The notes under the pieces are model-generated. The model was given only the letters and a program-made list of their open reading frames with translations, had not been told where the DNA came from and made no database searches. The position numbers and the translations under genes are program-made. This document shows, piece after piece, positions 33,308 to 41,330 of a stretch of DNA of 64,000 bases. Source of the stretch: Micromonospora alfalfae (GTDB lineage: Bacteria > Actinomycetota > Actinomycetes > Mycobacteriales > Micromonosporaceae); the NCBI RefSeq assembly GCF_022230925.1, contig NZ_JAKKFH010000008.1, positions 186,001-250,000 of the forward strand. The letters are read 5' to 3'. Numbering within the stretch: the first letter of the stretch is position 1; every line of letters begins with the position of its first letter.

Positions 33308-34153
33308 ATGACCATTCTGATAACCGGGGCAAACGGCACGGTGTCGCGGGAGGTGCTGCGGGAGCTGGCCGGCAAACAGTCGGTCCGCGCTCTTGTCCGG
33401 GACTCGTCGCGCACACCGGGGCTGGACGGGGTCGAGTACGTCGTCGGCGACCTGGACCGCCCCACCACGCTGACCCCGGCGTTCGAGGGGGTGACGACGC
33501 TGTGGCTGCTGATGCCGATGGGCCCGCTGGCACCGAGCCAGAGCATGAACGCGGTGTGGGCGGCCCGACAGGCCGGCGTGCGGCACATCGTCCGGCTCTC
33601 CGCGATCGGGGCCGCGCACGACGCGCCCACCCGCAACGGCCGACTCCACGCGCTCTCCGACGCGGAGCTACAGCAGTCGGGTATCCCCTGGACGATCCTG
33701 CGACCGAGCTTCTTCATGCAGAACCTGCTCGCCGCCAAGGCTGGTGAAGACCTCTACGGGCTCTTCGGTGACTCGCGGGTCGGCCTGATCGACGCCCGGG
33801 ACATCGCCGCCGCGGGAGCAGCGATCCTCACCGCGCCGCAGCGGCACGAGGGCAAGATCTACACGCCCACCGGCCCGGAGAGCATCACCCTGGACGAGGC
33901 CGCCGACGAGGTCGCCAGTGCGCTCGGCCAGCCGGTGCGCTACGTGCCGCAGAGCCCGGAACAGGTACGCGACGGCCTGCTCCAGGCCGGCCTCGACCAG
34001 TGGTCGGCAGAGGTCCTCGCCGAGTACCGGGTCGCCTACGGCTCCGGGTGGGGCGACTTCACCAACGACCATGTCGAGCGGATCGTCGGCCGGCAGCCAC
34101 GGACCTTCGCCGAGTTCGCCCGTGATCACCGCGAGCAGTTCGCCAGCGTCTGA
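33308..34153 (+). CDS. NmrA-like NAD(P)-binding protein (SDR superfamily)
   Basis: A 281-residue atypical short-chain dehydrogenase of the NmrA/azoreductase-like type. The dinucleotide motif is ILITGANGTVS at the N terminus (last Gly replaced by Ser), with an extended C-terminal region, and no Tyr-x-x-x-Lys active site was noted. Relatives include redox sensors and NAD(P)H:quinone reductases. ATG 33308 has GAGAGG at the right distance; ATG 33302, six bases upstream, is too close to it. Divergent from MarR and followed by a strong terminator. Confidence 0.82.
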   Translation: MTILITGANGTVSREVLRELAGKQSVRALVRDSSRTPGLDGVEYVVGDLDRPTTLTPAFEGVTTLWLLMPMGPLAPSQSMNAVWAARQAGVRHIVRLSAIGAAHDAPTRNGRLHALSDAELQQSGIPWTILRPSFFMQNLLAAKAGEDLYGLFGDSRVGLIDARDIAAAGAAILTAPQRHEGKIYTPTGPESITLDEAADEVASALGQPVRYVPQSPEQVRDGLLQAGLDQWSAEVLAEYRVAYGSGWGDFTNDHVERIVGRQPRTFAEFARDHREQFASV

Positions 34154-34175
34154 TCCGTCGACGGTTCGGCGCGGT

Positions 34176-34203
34176 GCCCTCCGGCGCGACCCCGCCGGAG
34201 GGC
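34176..34203. terminator. Bidirectional terminator, NmrA-like / GlxA-type regulator
   Basis: A perfect 11-bp stem, GCCCTCCGGCG (34176-34186) and CGCCGGAGGGC (34193-34203), with a 6-base loop, between convergent genes that stop at 34153 and 34216. Confidence 0.7.
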
Positions 34204-34215
34204 GCCGCCGCGCGG

Positions 34216-35229
34216 TCACCGGTCCGGCGGGCCCTCGTCGTCCGGCATCATCGTCGAGTCACGCTCCGTCGTTCGAAATCGCTGCTGATAGGCGCGGGGC
34301 GGTACCCCCACCCGGGCGAGAAACATCCGGCGCAACGTCTCCGGGCTGCCAATGCCGACCTGTTGGGCGCAGGCGGTGACGGATTTCCCCGCGTGCAGCA
34401 ACCGGATGGCCGCGTCGACCCGCACGCCCTCCACGTACTTGCTGGGGCTGCTGCCGACCTCTTGCCGGAACATCCGGGAGAGGTGACGGGGGCTGACGTG
34501 CGCCCGGGCGGCGAGGGCCGTCACCGAGTGGTCGTCGGCCGGGTCGGCAGCCACCGCGTCGATCACCCGCCGCAGCACCGGAGTGCGCGGTCGGGGCAGA
34601 GCAAGCGACGGCGAGAACTGCGACTGGCCACCGGGCCGTTGCAGGAAGACCACGAGCGACTGGGCCACCGACCGGGCGACCTCCGGACCGTGGTCGCGCT
34701 CCACGAGGGCCAGCGCGAGGTCGATGCCCGCGGACACGCCGGCGGAGGTGAAGATCGCCCCATCCCGCACGAAGATCGCGTCGCTCTCGACGCTGACCTG
34801 CGGAAATGCGGCGCCAAGCAACCGCGCGTGCTGCCAGTGCGTCGTCGCCCGCCGACCGTCCAGCAGGCCGGCGGCGGCCAGGACGAACGCGCCGGTGCAG
34901 ACCGCGGCGGTGCGATCGGCGCGGTCCGACAGCGCTGCGGCGGCGGCGGTGAGTTCGGCACTGATCGGGCGCACCGCCAGCACGTCGCCGCCGACCACGA
35001 GGGCGGTCCCGACGTCGGTCGCCGCATCGGCCGCGCCATCCACGTGCACGCGCAGGCCCGTCGAGGCACGGACGGCGGCACCATCGCTGGAGCGCACCTC
35101 CAGCTCGTACCGGGCGCCGAACTTGGCGGCCTCGGCGAAGACCTCGAACGGTCCGGCAAGGTCCAGCAACGTCATGCCGTCGAAGACGAGGGCCGTGACC
35201 CGGTGTACCCCTGCCGCCCCGCTGCCCAC
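34216..35229 (-). CDS. GlxA-type regulator (DJ-1/PfpI domain plus AraC HTH)
   Basis: A 337-residue regulator. The N-terminal DJ-1/PfpI amidotransferase-like domain (about 8-175) includes AAVCTGAFVLAAAGLL with the Cys at the nucleophile elbow. The C-terminal AraC domain (about 220-315) has two helix-turn-helix motifs ('SVTALAARAHVSPRHLSRMF' and 'CAQQVGIGSPETLRRMF'). GTG 35229 was chosen because GGAGGGGG lies 8 bases upstream and the family sequence starts there; the frame is open further upstream. It diverges from the HD-domain gene and probably activates it. Confidence 0.85.
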   Translation of the reverse strand: MGSGAAGVHRVTALVFDGMTLLDLAGPFEVFAEAAKFGARYELEVRSSDGAAVRASTGLRVHVDGAADAATDVGTALVVGGDVLAVRPISAELTAAAAALSDRADRTAAVCTGAFVLAAAGLLDGRRATTHWQHARLLGAAFPQVSVESDAIFVRDGAIFTSAGVSAGIDLALALVERDHGPEVARSVAQSLVVFLQRPGGQSQFSPSLALPRPRTPVLRRVIDAVAADPADDHSVTALAARAHVSPRHLSRMFRQEVGSSPSKYVEGVRVDAAIRLLHAGKSVTACAQQVGIGSPETLRRMFLARVGVPPRAYQQRFRTTERDSTMMPDDEGPPDR

Positions 35230-35360
35230 CGCGTCAACCCCCTCCGATGTTGTCCTGATCTGAGGGAAGCATGGCAGATAGGACGGGGCAGGCGGCGGGT
35301 CAGGCGGGTGACGCTGGACGCATCGGAGCCCAGCCGAGCTCCCCAACCGACAGGACCGTG

Positions 35361-36002
35361 ATGAGCCAGACAACGATCGCCGGCATCAAGATCCCCGACT
35401 CGCAGCTCGCCACCGACGCCACCGAACTGGTCCGCCAGGCCACCGACGACCTGCTGTTCCATCACTCGCGGCGGGTCTTCCTCTTCGGCACGCTCCAGGG
35501 TCGGCGGCTCGGCCTGAAGGCCGACCCCGAGCTGCTCTACGTGGGAGCGATGTTCCACGATCTGGGACTGACCGAACGCTACCGCCGCGACGATCAGCGC
35601 TTCGAACTCGACGGCGCCGACGAGGCACGCCGCTTCCTCCGATCCAACGGCATCGGCGAACACGAGGCCCGACTCGTCTGGGAAGGGATCGCCCTGCACA
35701 CCACGCCCGAGGTTCCGTACCGGCTGGAACCCGAGGTCGCCCTGGTCACCGCAGGTGTCGAGACGGACGTGCTCGGGATCGGCTACCACGAGTTGTCGCC
35801 GGCCGACATCGCCGCGGTCACCACGGCACACCCGCGGCCGAACTTCAAGCGGGCCATCGTCGACGCCTTCGCCGCTGGTTTCCGGCACCGGCCGGACACC
35901 ACCTTCGGGACCGTCAACGGCGACGTGCTGGAGCACCGGGTGCCCGGCTACCGCCACATCGACTTCGTCCGGGTCATCGAGGGCTCCGCCTGGCCCGAAT
36001 GA
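35361..36002 (+). CDS. HD-domain phosphohydrolase-like protein
   Basis: A 213-residue HD-superfamily protein: a His in LLFHHSRRVF (about residue 33), then the His-Asp pair in AMFHDLGLTERY (about residues 66-67), and a later His in WEGIALHTTPE. These are the metal ligands of the fold. Similar bacterial proteins resemble cyanamide hydratases and small-molecule hydrolases; the substrate is unknown. ATG 35361 was preferred to a far-upstream frame because homology begins there and CAGGACC precedes it. It is divergent from the GlxA-type regulator with a 131-base promoter region. Confidence 0.8.
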   Translation: MSQTTIAGIKIPDSQLATDATELVRQATDDLLFHHSRRVFLFGTLQGRRLGLKADPELLYVGAMFHDLGLTERYRRDDQRFELDGADEARRFLRSNGIGEHEARLVWEGIALHTTPEVPYRLEPEVALVTAGVETDVLGIGYHELSPADIAAVTTAHPRPNFKRAIVDAFAAGFRHRPDTTFGTVNGDVLEHRVPGYRHIDFVRVIEGSAWPE

Positions 36003-36007
36003 ACCCC

Positions 36008-36892
36008 CTACAGCTCGGGGTGACCGAAGAGTCCCGGCAGACCGCCGCTGTGCAGAAAGACGACCCGGTCGCCGTGCGGGAAGCTGCCAGTCAGCAGCGC
36101 CGCCATCGCCCGACCGGTGTACGTCGGGTCCAGGAAGACTCCCTCCGTACGGGCGGTCACCTCCAGCGCCGCCCGGACGGCGTCGGTGAGCGTGCGGTAT
36201 CCCGCACCCACCTGGGTGCCGTCGATCCGCAGCGCGTCCGACTCCACCTCGCCGGCGAGCAGCCCGGCGACTGTCGCCCGTGGGTCCGGCACGGCACCGA
36301 CATCCACGCCGATCACCCGCTGCACGCCCAACTCCCGCACCAGGCCGGCCATCGTCCCGCCGGAACCGAGCGCCGCCACCACCTCGACCCCGTCGGCGTC
36401 CGGCAACTGGGCCCGCAGCTCCCGAGCGCAGTCCACATAACCCTGGATCGACAGAGGTGAGGTGCCGCCGAACGGAATGACGTACGCCGATCGTCGTTCC
36501 GCCTCGGTCGCCACCACCTCGGCGAGCGGACGGTCGCCGCTCCAGACGGTCTCCGCGCCGGCGAGCCCGTCGAGCAGCAGGTTGCCTCGTCGACGCTCCG
36601 GGGGCGAGCCGGCGAGCACCAGCACACAGGAGAGGCCGAGCCGCGCGGCCGCAGCCGCGGTGAGCCGGGCGTGGTTGCTCTGCGGCGCCCCGGAGGTGAT
36701 GACAGTGGTGGCGCCGACGGCGATCGCCTGGGCGCAGGTGTACTGGAGCTTGCGGATCTTGTTGCCACCCCCGCCGAGGCCGTTGAGATCGTCACGCTTG
36801 AGCCAGAGCTCGGCCAGCCCCAGCCGGGCGGCGAGCCGGGGCGCGGCCTCCAACGGCGTCGGCCAGGTACCGAGGGGAACGGGTGTGATCAT
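36008..36892 (-). CDS. D-cysteine desulfhydrase / ACC deaminase-family PLP enzyme
   Basis: A 294-residue fold-type II pyridoxal phosphate enzyme. The PLP-binding Lys45 lies in GGGGNKIRKL, and the phosphate-binding glycine loop is ALGSGGTMAG (about residue 173). Family members open cyclopropane (ACC deaminase) or release sulfide from D-cysteine. The protein is about 30 residues shorter than DcyD, mainly in loops. It begins at ATG 36892 and converges with the HD gene, 5 bases between stops. Which reaction it catalyses cannot be told from the sequence. Confidence 0.8.
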   Translation of the reverse strand: MITPVPLGTWPTPLEAAPRLAARLGLAELWLKRDDLNGLGGGGNKIRKLQYTCAQAIAVGATTVITSGAPQSNHARLTAAAAARLGLSCVLVLAGSPPERRRGNLLLDGLAGAETVWSGDRPLAEVVATEAERRSAYVIPFGGTSPLSIQGYVDCARELRAQLPDADGVEVVAALGSGGTMAGLVRELGVQRVIGVDVGAVPDPRATVAGLLAGEVESDALRIDGTQVGAGYRTLTDAVRAALEVTARTEGVFLDPTYTGRAMAALLTGSFPHGDRVVFLHSGGLPGLFGHPEL

Positions 36893-36955
36893 CCGTGCAG
36901 CTAAACACTCTCCGGCCCCGCACGCAGCTACCTGAGCGTGGGCGCTCTTCGGCGG

Positions 36956-37489
36956 CTATGCCCGACCTGCTGCTGCCCGGGGCAGCGGACCGACGTCCGC
37001 GTGGCGACCGGGACGGAGCGCCGCGTGCCGCTGCCCGGGACCCGCTCCGTCGCGGGCGGCGAGCACGTCGGCCACCGCTCCGGTGGCGAACGCGTAGATG
37101 GACTTGTGCAACACGTCGATGGCGAGCTCGGGGCGGGGCCAGGTCAGCGGAGGCGCCCCCACGCCGGTGGCGTTCTCCAGGATCTGGTCGTTGCTCAGGC
37201 GCACCGCCGTGAACATCGTTGAGGCCCAGACACCGCGCAGCCCGGCCTGCGCCATGACGCTGCGCAGCACGCCGAGCAGCGCGCCCTGGCCGTAGTGCAT
37301 CGCCAGGTTCTGCCACCGGGGCTGCTGCCCGGAGGTTTCCGGCAGGCCGGCCAGCCTGGCCAGAACCCGGGCCGGCACGTAGGAGTCGGGCCGATCGGTC
37401 ACCCGCTGTTCGATCTTCTCGGCGGCCGTCATCACCGCCGCCCCGGCCAGGCCCGCCACCACTCCCTGCCACACCGCTCGCTTCAGCAT
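36956..37489 (-). CDS. Conserved hypothetical membrane-associated protein
   Basis: A 177-residue protein that I cannot place in a named family. It has an N-terminal hydrophobic helix (about 7-22, GVVAGLAGAAVMTAAEK), further moderately hydrophobic helices (about 68-85 and 125-145), and an Ala/Arg/Gly-rich tail. Gly- and Ala-rich helices suggest membrane association. ATG 37489 is the first start. It lies 70 bases downstream of the ANTAR regulator on the same strand. No function is proposed. Confidence 0.6.
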   Translation of the reverse strand: MLKRAVWQGVVAGLAGAAVMTAAEKIEQRVTDRPDSYVPARVLARLAGLPETSGQQPRWQNLAMHYGQGALLGVLRSVMAQAGLRGVWASTMFTAVRLSNDQILENATGVGAPPLTWPRPELAIDVLHKSIYAFATGAVADVLAARDGAGPGQRHAALRPGRHADVGPLPRAAAGRA

Positions 37490-37557
37490 GATGCAGCCCT
37501 ACCCACCGACCAGCCACCCACACCCCCGAGTGGTCACCGGACCTGGAGGCCCGACTC

Positions 37558-38259
37558 TCAGCCCACCGCCTGGGCGACCAGGGCCTCGGCGACCTCGCGC
37601 ACCTTCCGGTTGGAGTCCTGGGAGATCTTCGACAACAGCGCGAACGCCTCCTCCGACGAGCACCGCCGGCTCCCCATGATGATCCCCTTGGCCTGCTCGA
37701 TCACGGCCCGGTTCCGCATCGCTTCCTGCATCTGCGCCGCCAGTGTGGCCGCGTTCTCGTACAGGTGCGCGTTGGCCAGTGCCACCGCCGCGTACGCGGC
37801 GAAGCCCTCCGCATTGACGATCGAGGACGGGTCGAACGCGTTCGGCGAATCGCTGTAGACGTTGAGCGCGCCGACCACCGACCCCTGGATGGGAAGCCCG
37901 ATGGAGAGGGAACTCTTCACCCCGGCGCCGCGAGCCCTCTCCGCCCAGGCCGGCCAGCGCTCTTCGGTGGCCATGTCCGGCACCGAGATGGTGTCACCGC
38001 TGGCGGAGGCATCCAGGCAGGGACCCCGGTGCTGCTCGTACTGCCACTCGTCCAGTTCACGGGCCAGCTCGCCGGTGAATGCCCCGGTCCAACCGACCCG
38101 ACCCCGCACCAGAGTGACAGTCACCTCTCTCGTCCCAGGAATGCTGCCCTTGGCGAGGTCGGCGATCCGGCGCAGCATGTCGTCCAGGCTGACCTCGTCG
38201 AGTCTGACCCGGCCCAGCTCGGCCAACGCGTCGGTGGGATCCATCGTCGGCTGCGTCAT
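37558..38259 (-). CDS. GAF-ANTAR RNA-binding antiterminator regulator
   Basis: A 233-residue protein with a GAF sensor domain (about 15-160) and an ANTAR domain (about 165-228: MRNRAVIEQAKGIIMG... then AFALLSKISQDSNRKVREVAE in pattern). ANTAR proteins bind paired hairpins in nascent RNA and stop termination. ATG 38259 follows GAGGAGG; the upstream open frame is not family-like. A perfect stem-loop lies in its own leader. Targets are unknown. Confidence 0.85.
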   Translation of the reverse strand: MTQPTMDPTDALAELGRVRLDEVSLDDMLRRIADLAKGSIPGTREVTVTLVRGRVGWTGAFTGELARELDEWQYEQHRGPCLDASASGDTISVPDMATEERWPAWAERARGAGVKSSLSIGLPIQGSVVGALNVYSDSPNAFDPSSIVNAEGFAAYAAVALANAHLYENAATLAAQMQEAMRNRAVIEQAKGIIMGSRRCSSEEAFALLSKISQDSNRKVREVAEALVAQAVG

Positions 38260-38287
38260 CGCAGTACGCCCTCCTCGATCTGCGTCC

Positions 38288-38308
38288 GCCGGAATGGAAG
38301 ATTCCGGC
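38288..38308 (-). promoter_or_regulatory. Stem-loop in the leader of the ANTAR gene
   Basis: GCCGGAAT (38288-38295), loop GGAAG, ATTCCGGC (38301-38308): a perfect 8-bp stem 29 bases upstream of the ANTAR start. Could be an operator or an RNA hairpin; the loop does not match the published ANTAR hexaloop consensus. Confidence 0.4.
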
Positions 38309-38495
38309 ACGGCCGGCACCACGTCGGATGCTCGGCAGCCCCGCCCCGGGGCGGTCGTCAGCAACCGTGGTCCTACCCCGTGAATCACCCACTCACACCC
38401 TGCTGAGGACAGGGCGGCCCGCGTATGCGCAGATCAGCTCCAGCGGGTCGAGGTCGCGAATGTCCGGCCACGACGGCTGTCGTTCGGTGGCCCCG

Positions 38496-39623
38496 TCACA
38501 CCGAGCCGGTGAACTGGCTGACGTGGTAGGCGGTGCTGCGGCCGTCCGGGGTGCGGGTCCACTTCGAGACCATCAGGTGCAGGTCGTTGGCGTTCCGGCT
38601 GGACCAGGGATGGATGAACCCACCGTAGAGCCCGGGCTCCTGCCAGCCCGTCAGCTGAATCTTCTCCCCCGTCCAGCTTCGGTCGGGTCCGGACGCGGTC
38701 CGGGTGACCAGGCATCCGTTCTGGCAGTTGAGGTAGGACATCACCCAGGTCCCGTCGGCCAGCCGGCGCACCGATGGTTCGCCGAAGCGGCCGGTGAGGA
38801 TGGGTGTGCAGGGTCTCCCCCAGCCCCAGTTGGTGCCGTTCCAGCCCCAGCCCTCATACGACTCGGGGTAGAACAGCCGATCCCACCGGACGCGTCGCAG
38901 AATCATCGGACCGTCCTGCCGCCCCGACCGGACCGAGAAGACGTAGACGTACTCGCCGTCGCGCTGCATGGTCCACATTTGGAACGGGTCCCTGTTGTCC
39001 GAGCTGTTCCACCACTTCAGCGACGTACGGACGAAGTCGTTGCCGTTGTCGGAGAAGGCCAGCCCCGCGTAGCGGGACTTCCACTGCGGGCCGGCCGGGC
39101 CGGCGGAGTTCCAGTTCTCGATGCTCATGTACGAGATGAGCTGCCGACCGGTCTCCGGAAAGCTGATGCCGTCGTTGGGGATGACTGTCACCTCGGGAAG
39201 ACCGTCGATGCCGATGCCGTGGTGGCCGTTGTGCATCAGCTCCGGGGCCCGTCCGTTGCCGGCGACGCGTGCGGCGCTGTCGAACACGATTCCGCCCGGC
39301 GCGCCGGGGTGGACGGCGGAGCGCAACATGACCGGCGACCGCCAGTCGTTCGGCAGGGGCGGGCCCTCGGGCCACGGTGTGTCGAAGGTGTCGCCGAAGA
39401 GGTAGCCGACCGATCCGTTCTCCAGCACGTAGGGGATGCCCAGATCGGTGCCGGCCACCCGCCAGCGGCTACTGGTGTCCAGGTCCGCACCGGTCAGCCG
39501 CTTCTTCCAGACCGCCGCCTGGGCCGGAGCGGCAGTGGTCAGGATCGCGCCGACGGAACCGACCGCGCCGGCGGCCCCGATCGCGGCGGCGCGCCCGAGC
39601 AACGAGCGACGACGTACGCCCAT
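38496..39623 (-). CDS. Tat-exported DUF4185 protein, probable carbohydrate-active
   Basis: A 375-residue secreted protein. The signal peptide starts MGVRRRSLLGRAAAIG, a twin-arginine type, and is cleaved near APAQAA. The mature part is a DUF4185 domain: repeated Trp/Gly/Asp-rich blades (YLFGDTFDTPW, FGEPSVRRLADGTWVMSYLN, WTGEKIQLTGWQEPGLYGG in pattern), resembling five-bladed beta-propeller glycosidase-like proteins; catalytic activity has not been established for most members. ATG 39623 follows GGAGAGG. Divergent from the FG-GAP gene with a 245-base region between them. Confidence 0.75.
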   Translation of the reverse strand: MGVRRRSLLGRAAAIGAAGAVGSVGAILTTAAPAQAAVWKKRLTGADLDTSSRWRVAGTDLGIPYVLENGSVGYLFGDTFDTPWPEGPPLPNDWRSPVMLRSAVHPGAPGGIVFDSAARVAGNGRAPELMHNGHHGIGIDGLPEVTVIPNDGISFPETGRQLISYMSIENWNSAGPAGPQWKSRYAGLAFSDNGNDFVRTSLKWWNSSDNRDPFQMWTMQRDGEYVYVFSVRSGRQDGPMILRRVRWDRLFYPESYEGWGWNGTNWGWGRPCTPILTGRFGEPSVRRLADGTWVMSYLNCQNGCLVTRTASGPDRSWTGEKIQLTGWQEPGLYGGFIHPWSSRNANDLHLMVSKWTRTPDGRSTAYHVSQFTGSV

Positions 39624-39868
39624 GGCTGCCCTCTCCTGTCGCACTCGTCCTGGCCCTGCCGCGTGATTGGACAGCGGTTGCGGGCGAGTAAACCCGCCGA
39701 CGACAACGGCTGTCAATACCTGCCCGCCTTGAACGATGTATTGAAGGAATTCTTCATAGAACATTGACACCCATCAGCGTCCTGAAGAAACTCTCAGCAA
39801 TCGGTTCCCGGCCGTTGGCAGTCTCGTGACGCCACCAGTCGAGCATCCCCGACCCGACGAGGAGCAGC

Positions 39869-41311
39869 GTGAGACGTACTCTCCTGGCCCTGCTGGTCGC
39901 CCTCGGCATGGCTGGCACGACGGTCCCGGCCGCGCCGGCGCACGCGGACCCGGTCGGAACCCTGGCCTGCCCCTCCATCCCCGCGAACCGCGACCCGGCG
40001 GTGACCCTTGTCGTCTACCGGGTCGCCCGGGCGTACAACGCCAACGACAAGGTCATGCTGTCCGCGTTCGAGGCGGGCTGGGTCGAGTCCCACATGAACA
40101 ACCTGCCGTGTGGCGACAAGTCGTCGCTCGGGGTGTTCCAGCAGCGCTGGGACTACGGGTGGGGCACTCCGGAGCAGATCATGGACCCGGTCTACGCCAG
40201 CACCCAGTACGTCACCCGGGCCATCGTCTGCGACCGCAACAACCCCGGTCACAGTGCCGGCCAGGTCGCCCAGTGCGTCCAACGGTCCGGCTTCCCCGAC
40301 CGGTACGACCAGGCAGCCGCGACCGCCGGGGCCCAGCTCAACGAGGCGGCCCGCACCCACGCCATCGCCGGTGGATCCCACACCGACGTGACCGGCGACG
40401 GCCGCGACGACATCGTCACCTTCACCCAGAATGCCCTCGCCGACGTCTACGTGGGCACGTCCACCGGCAGCTCCTACGCCGGCACCTCGGCGAAGTGGAA
40501 CGACTTCTTCTCCCTTGGTGGCGAGACCGCCTCCACCGGCGACGTCAACGGCGACGGCCGCGACGACGTCGTCACCTTCGCCCACAGCAACACCGGCGAC
40601 GTCTACGTCGCGCTCTCCACCGGCGCCTCGTTCGGTGCTGGCCTCAAGTGGCACGACTGGTTCGCCCCGGGCGCGGAGATCGGCGCGGTCGGCGACGTCA
40701 ACGGTGACGGGCGCGACGACATCGTGGCGTTCACGCACAACCCCGCCGGTGACGTGTACGTCGCACTCTCCACCGGCAGCGGCTTCGGCGCCGGCCTCAA
40801 GTGGCACGAGTTCTTCAGCCCGTTCGGCGAGTTCCCCGCGCTCGGTGACGTCAACGGCGACGGCCGGGACGACCTCATCACCTTCACCCAGGGCCCGGCC
40901 TCCGCCAGCGACGTCATCGTCGCCCTGTCGAACGGCAGTTCCTTCGGCGCGGCGCAGAAGTGGCACGACCTGTTCGCCGTCGGCGCCGAACTGCCCAGGG
41001 TCGGTGACGTCAACGGCGACGGCAGAGACGACATCGTCACCTTCACCTGCGATGCCAACGCCGACGTGTACGCCGCCACCTCCACCGGCACCGGCTTCGC
41101 CGGGACCACAGTGAAGTGGCACGACTTCTTCTGCCTGGCCGGCGAGTTCCCTTACCTCGGCGACGCCAACGGGGACGGCATGGACGACCTCATCGTCTTC
41201 ACCAAGGGCGCCACCAACGATGTCCACGTCGCGCTCTCCACCGGCACCGGCTTCCTCGGCGCCACCAGATGGCACGACTTCTTCGGCCTCACCGGAGAGA
41301 CGACGCTGTGA
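39869..41311 (+). CDS. Secreted lysozyme/transglycosylase-like protein with six FG-GAP repeats
   Basis: A 480-residue secreted protein starting at GTG 39869 after GAGGAGC. The signal peptide (1-27) ends AHAD. Residues about 28-160 form a lytic transglycosylase/lysozyme-like domain: Glu in AGWVESHMN is the candidate catalytic acid and SSLGVFQQR the usual following motif. Six FG-GAP/VCBS-type repeats of about 50 residues follow, each with a D-(V/A)-(N/T)-G-D-G-(R/M)-D-D calcium loop. Likely acts on peptidoglycan or chitin-like polymer outside the cell. The next gene, 19 bases away, carries the same repeats. Confidence 0.75.
   Translation: MRRTLLALLVALGMAGTTVPAAPAHADPVGTLACPSIPANRDPAVTLVVYRVARAYNANDKVMLSAFEAGWVESHMNNLPCGDKSSLGVFQQRWDYGWGTPEQIMDPVYASTQYVTRAIVCDRNNPGHSAGQVAQCVQRSGFPDRYDQAAATAGAQLNEAARTHAIAGGSHTDVTGDGRDDIVTFTQNALADVYVGTSTGSSYAGTSAKWNDFFSLGGETASTGDVNGDGRDDVVTFAHSNTGDVYVALSTGASFGAGLKWHDWFAPGAEIGAVGDVNGDGRDDIVAFTHNPAGDVYVALSTGSGFGAGLKWHEFFSPFGEFPALGDVNGDGRDDLITFTQGPASASDVIVALSNGSSFGAAQKWHDLFAVGAELPRVGDVNGDGRDDIVTFTCDANADVYAATSTGTGFAGTTVKWHDFFCLAGEFPYLGDANGDGMDDLIVFTKGATNDVHVALSTGTGFLGATRWHDFFGLTGETTL
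40385..41308 (+). repeat. Six-unit FG-GAP repeat block, copy A
   Basis: Six tandem units of about 50 codons with GDxNGDGRDD calcium loops. Each unit is most like the unit at the same position in copy B (42456-43379), not like its neighbour, so the block was duplicated as a whole. Confidence 0.8.
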
Positions 41312-41330
41312 TCAGCGGATCGGAGACCTC

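Noticed and set aside
31408..33738. A 776-codon minus-strand open frame
   Set aside because: Spans MFS and MarR genes and the opposite strand of the NmrA-like gene in a different frame; real genes there have clear domains.
39743..39769. GAAGGAATTCTTC palindrome and a TTGACA in the DUF4185/FG-GAP divergent region
   Set aside because: AT-rich and suggestive, but no matching -10 at proper spacing and the palindrome has mismatches; no regulator is nearby.
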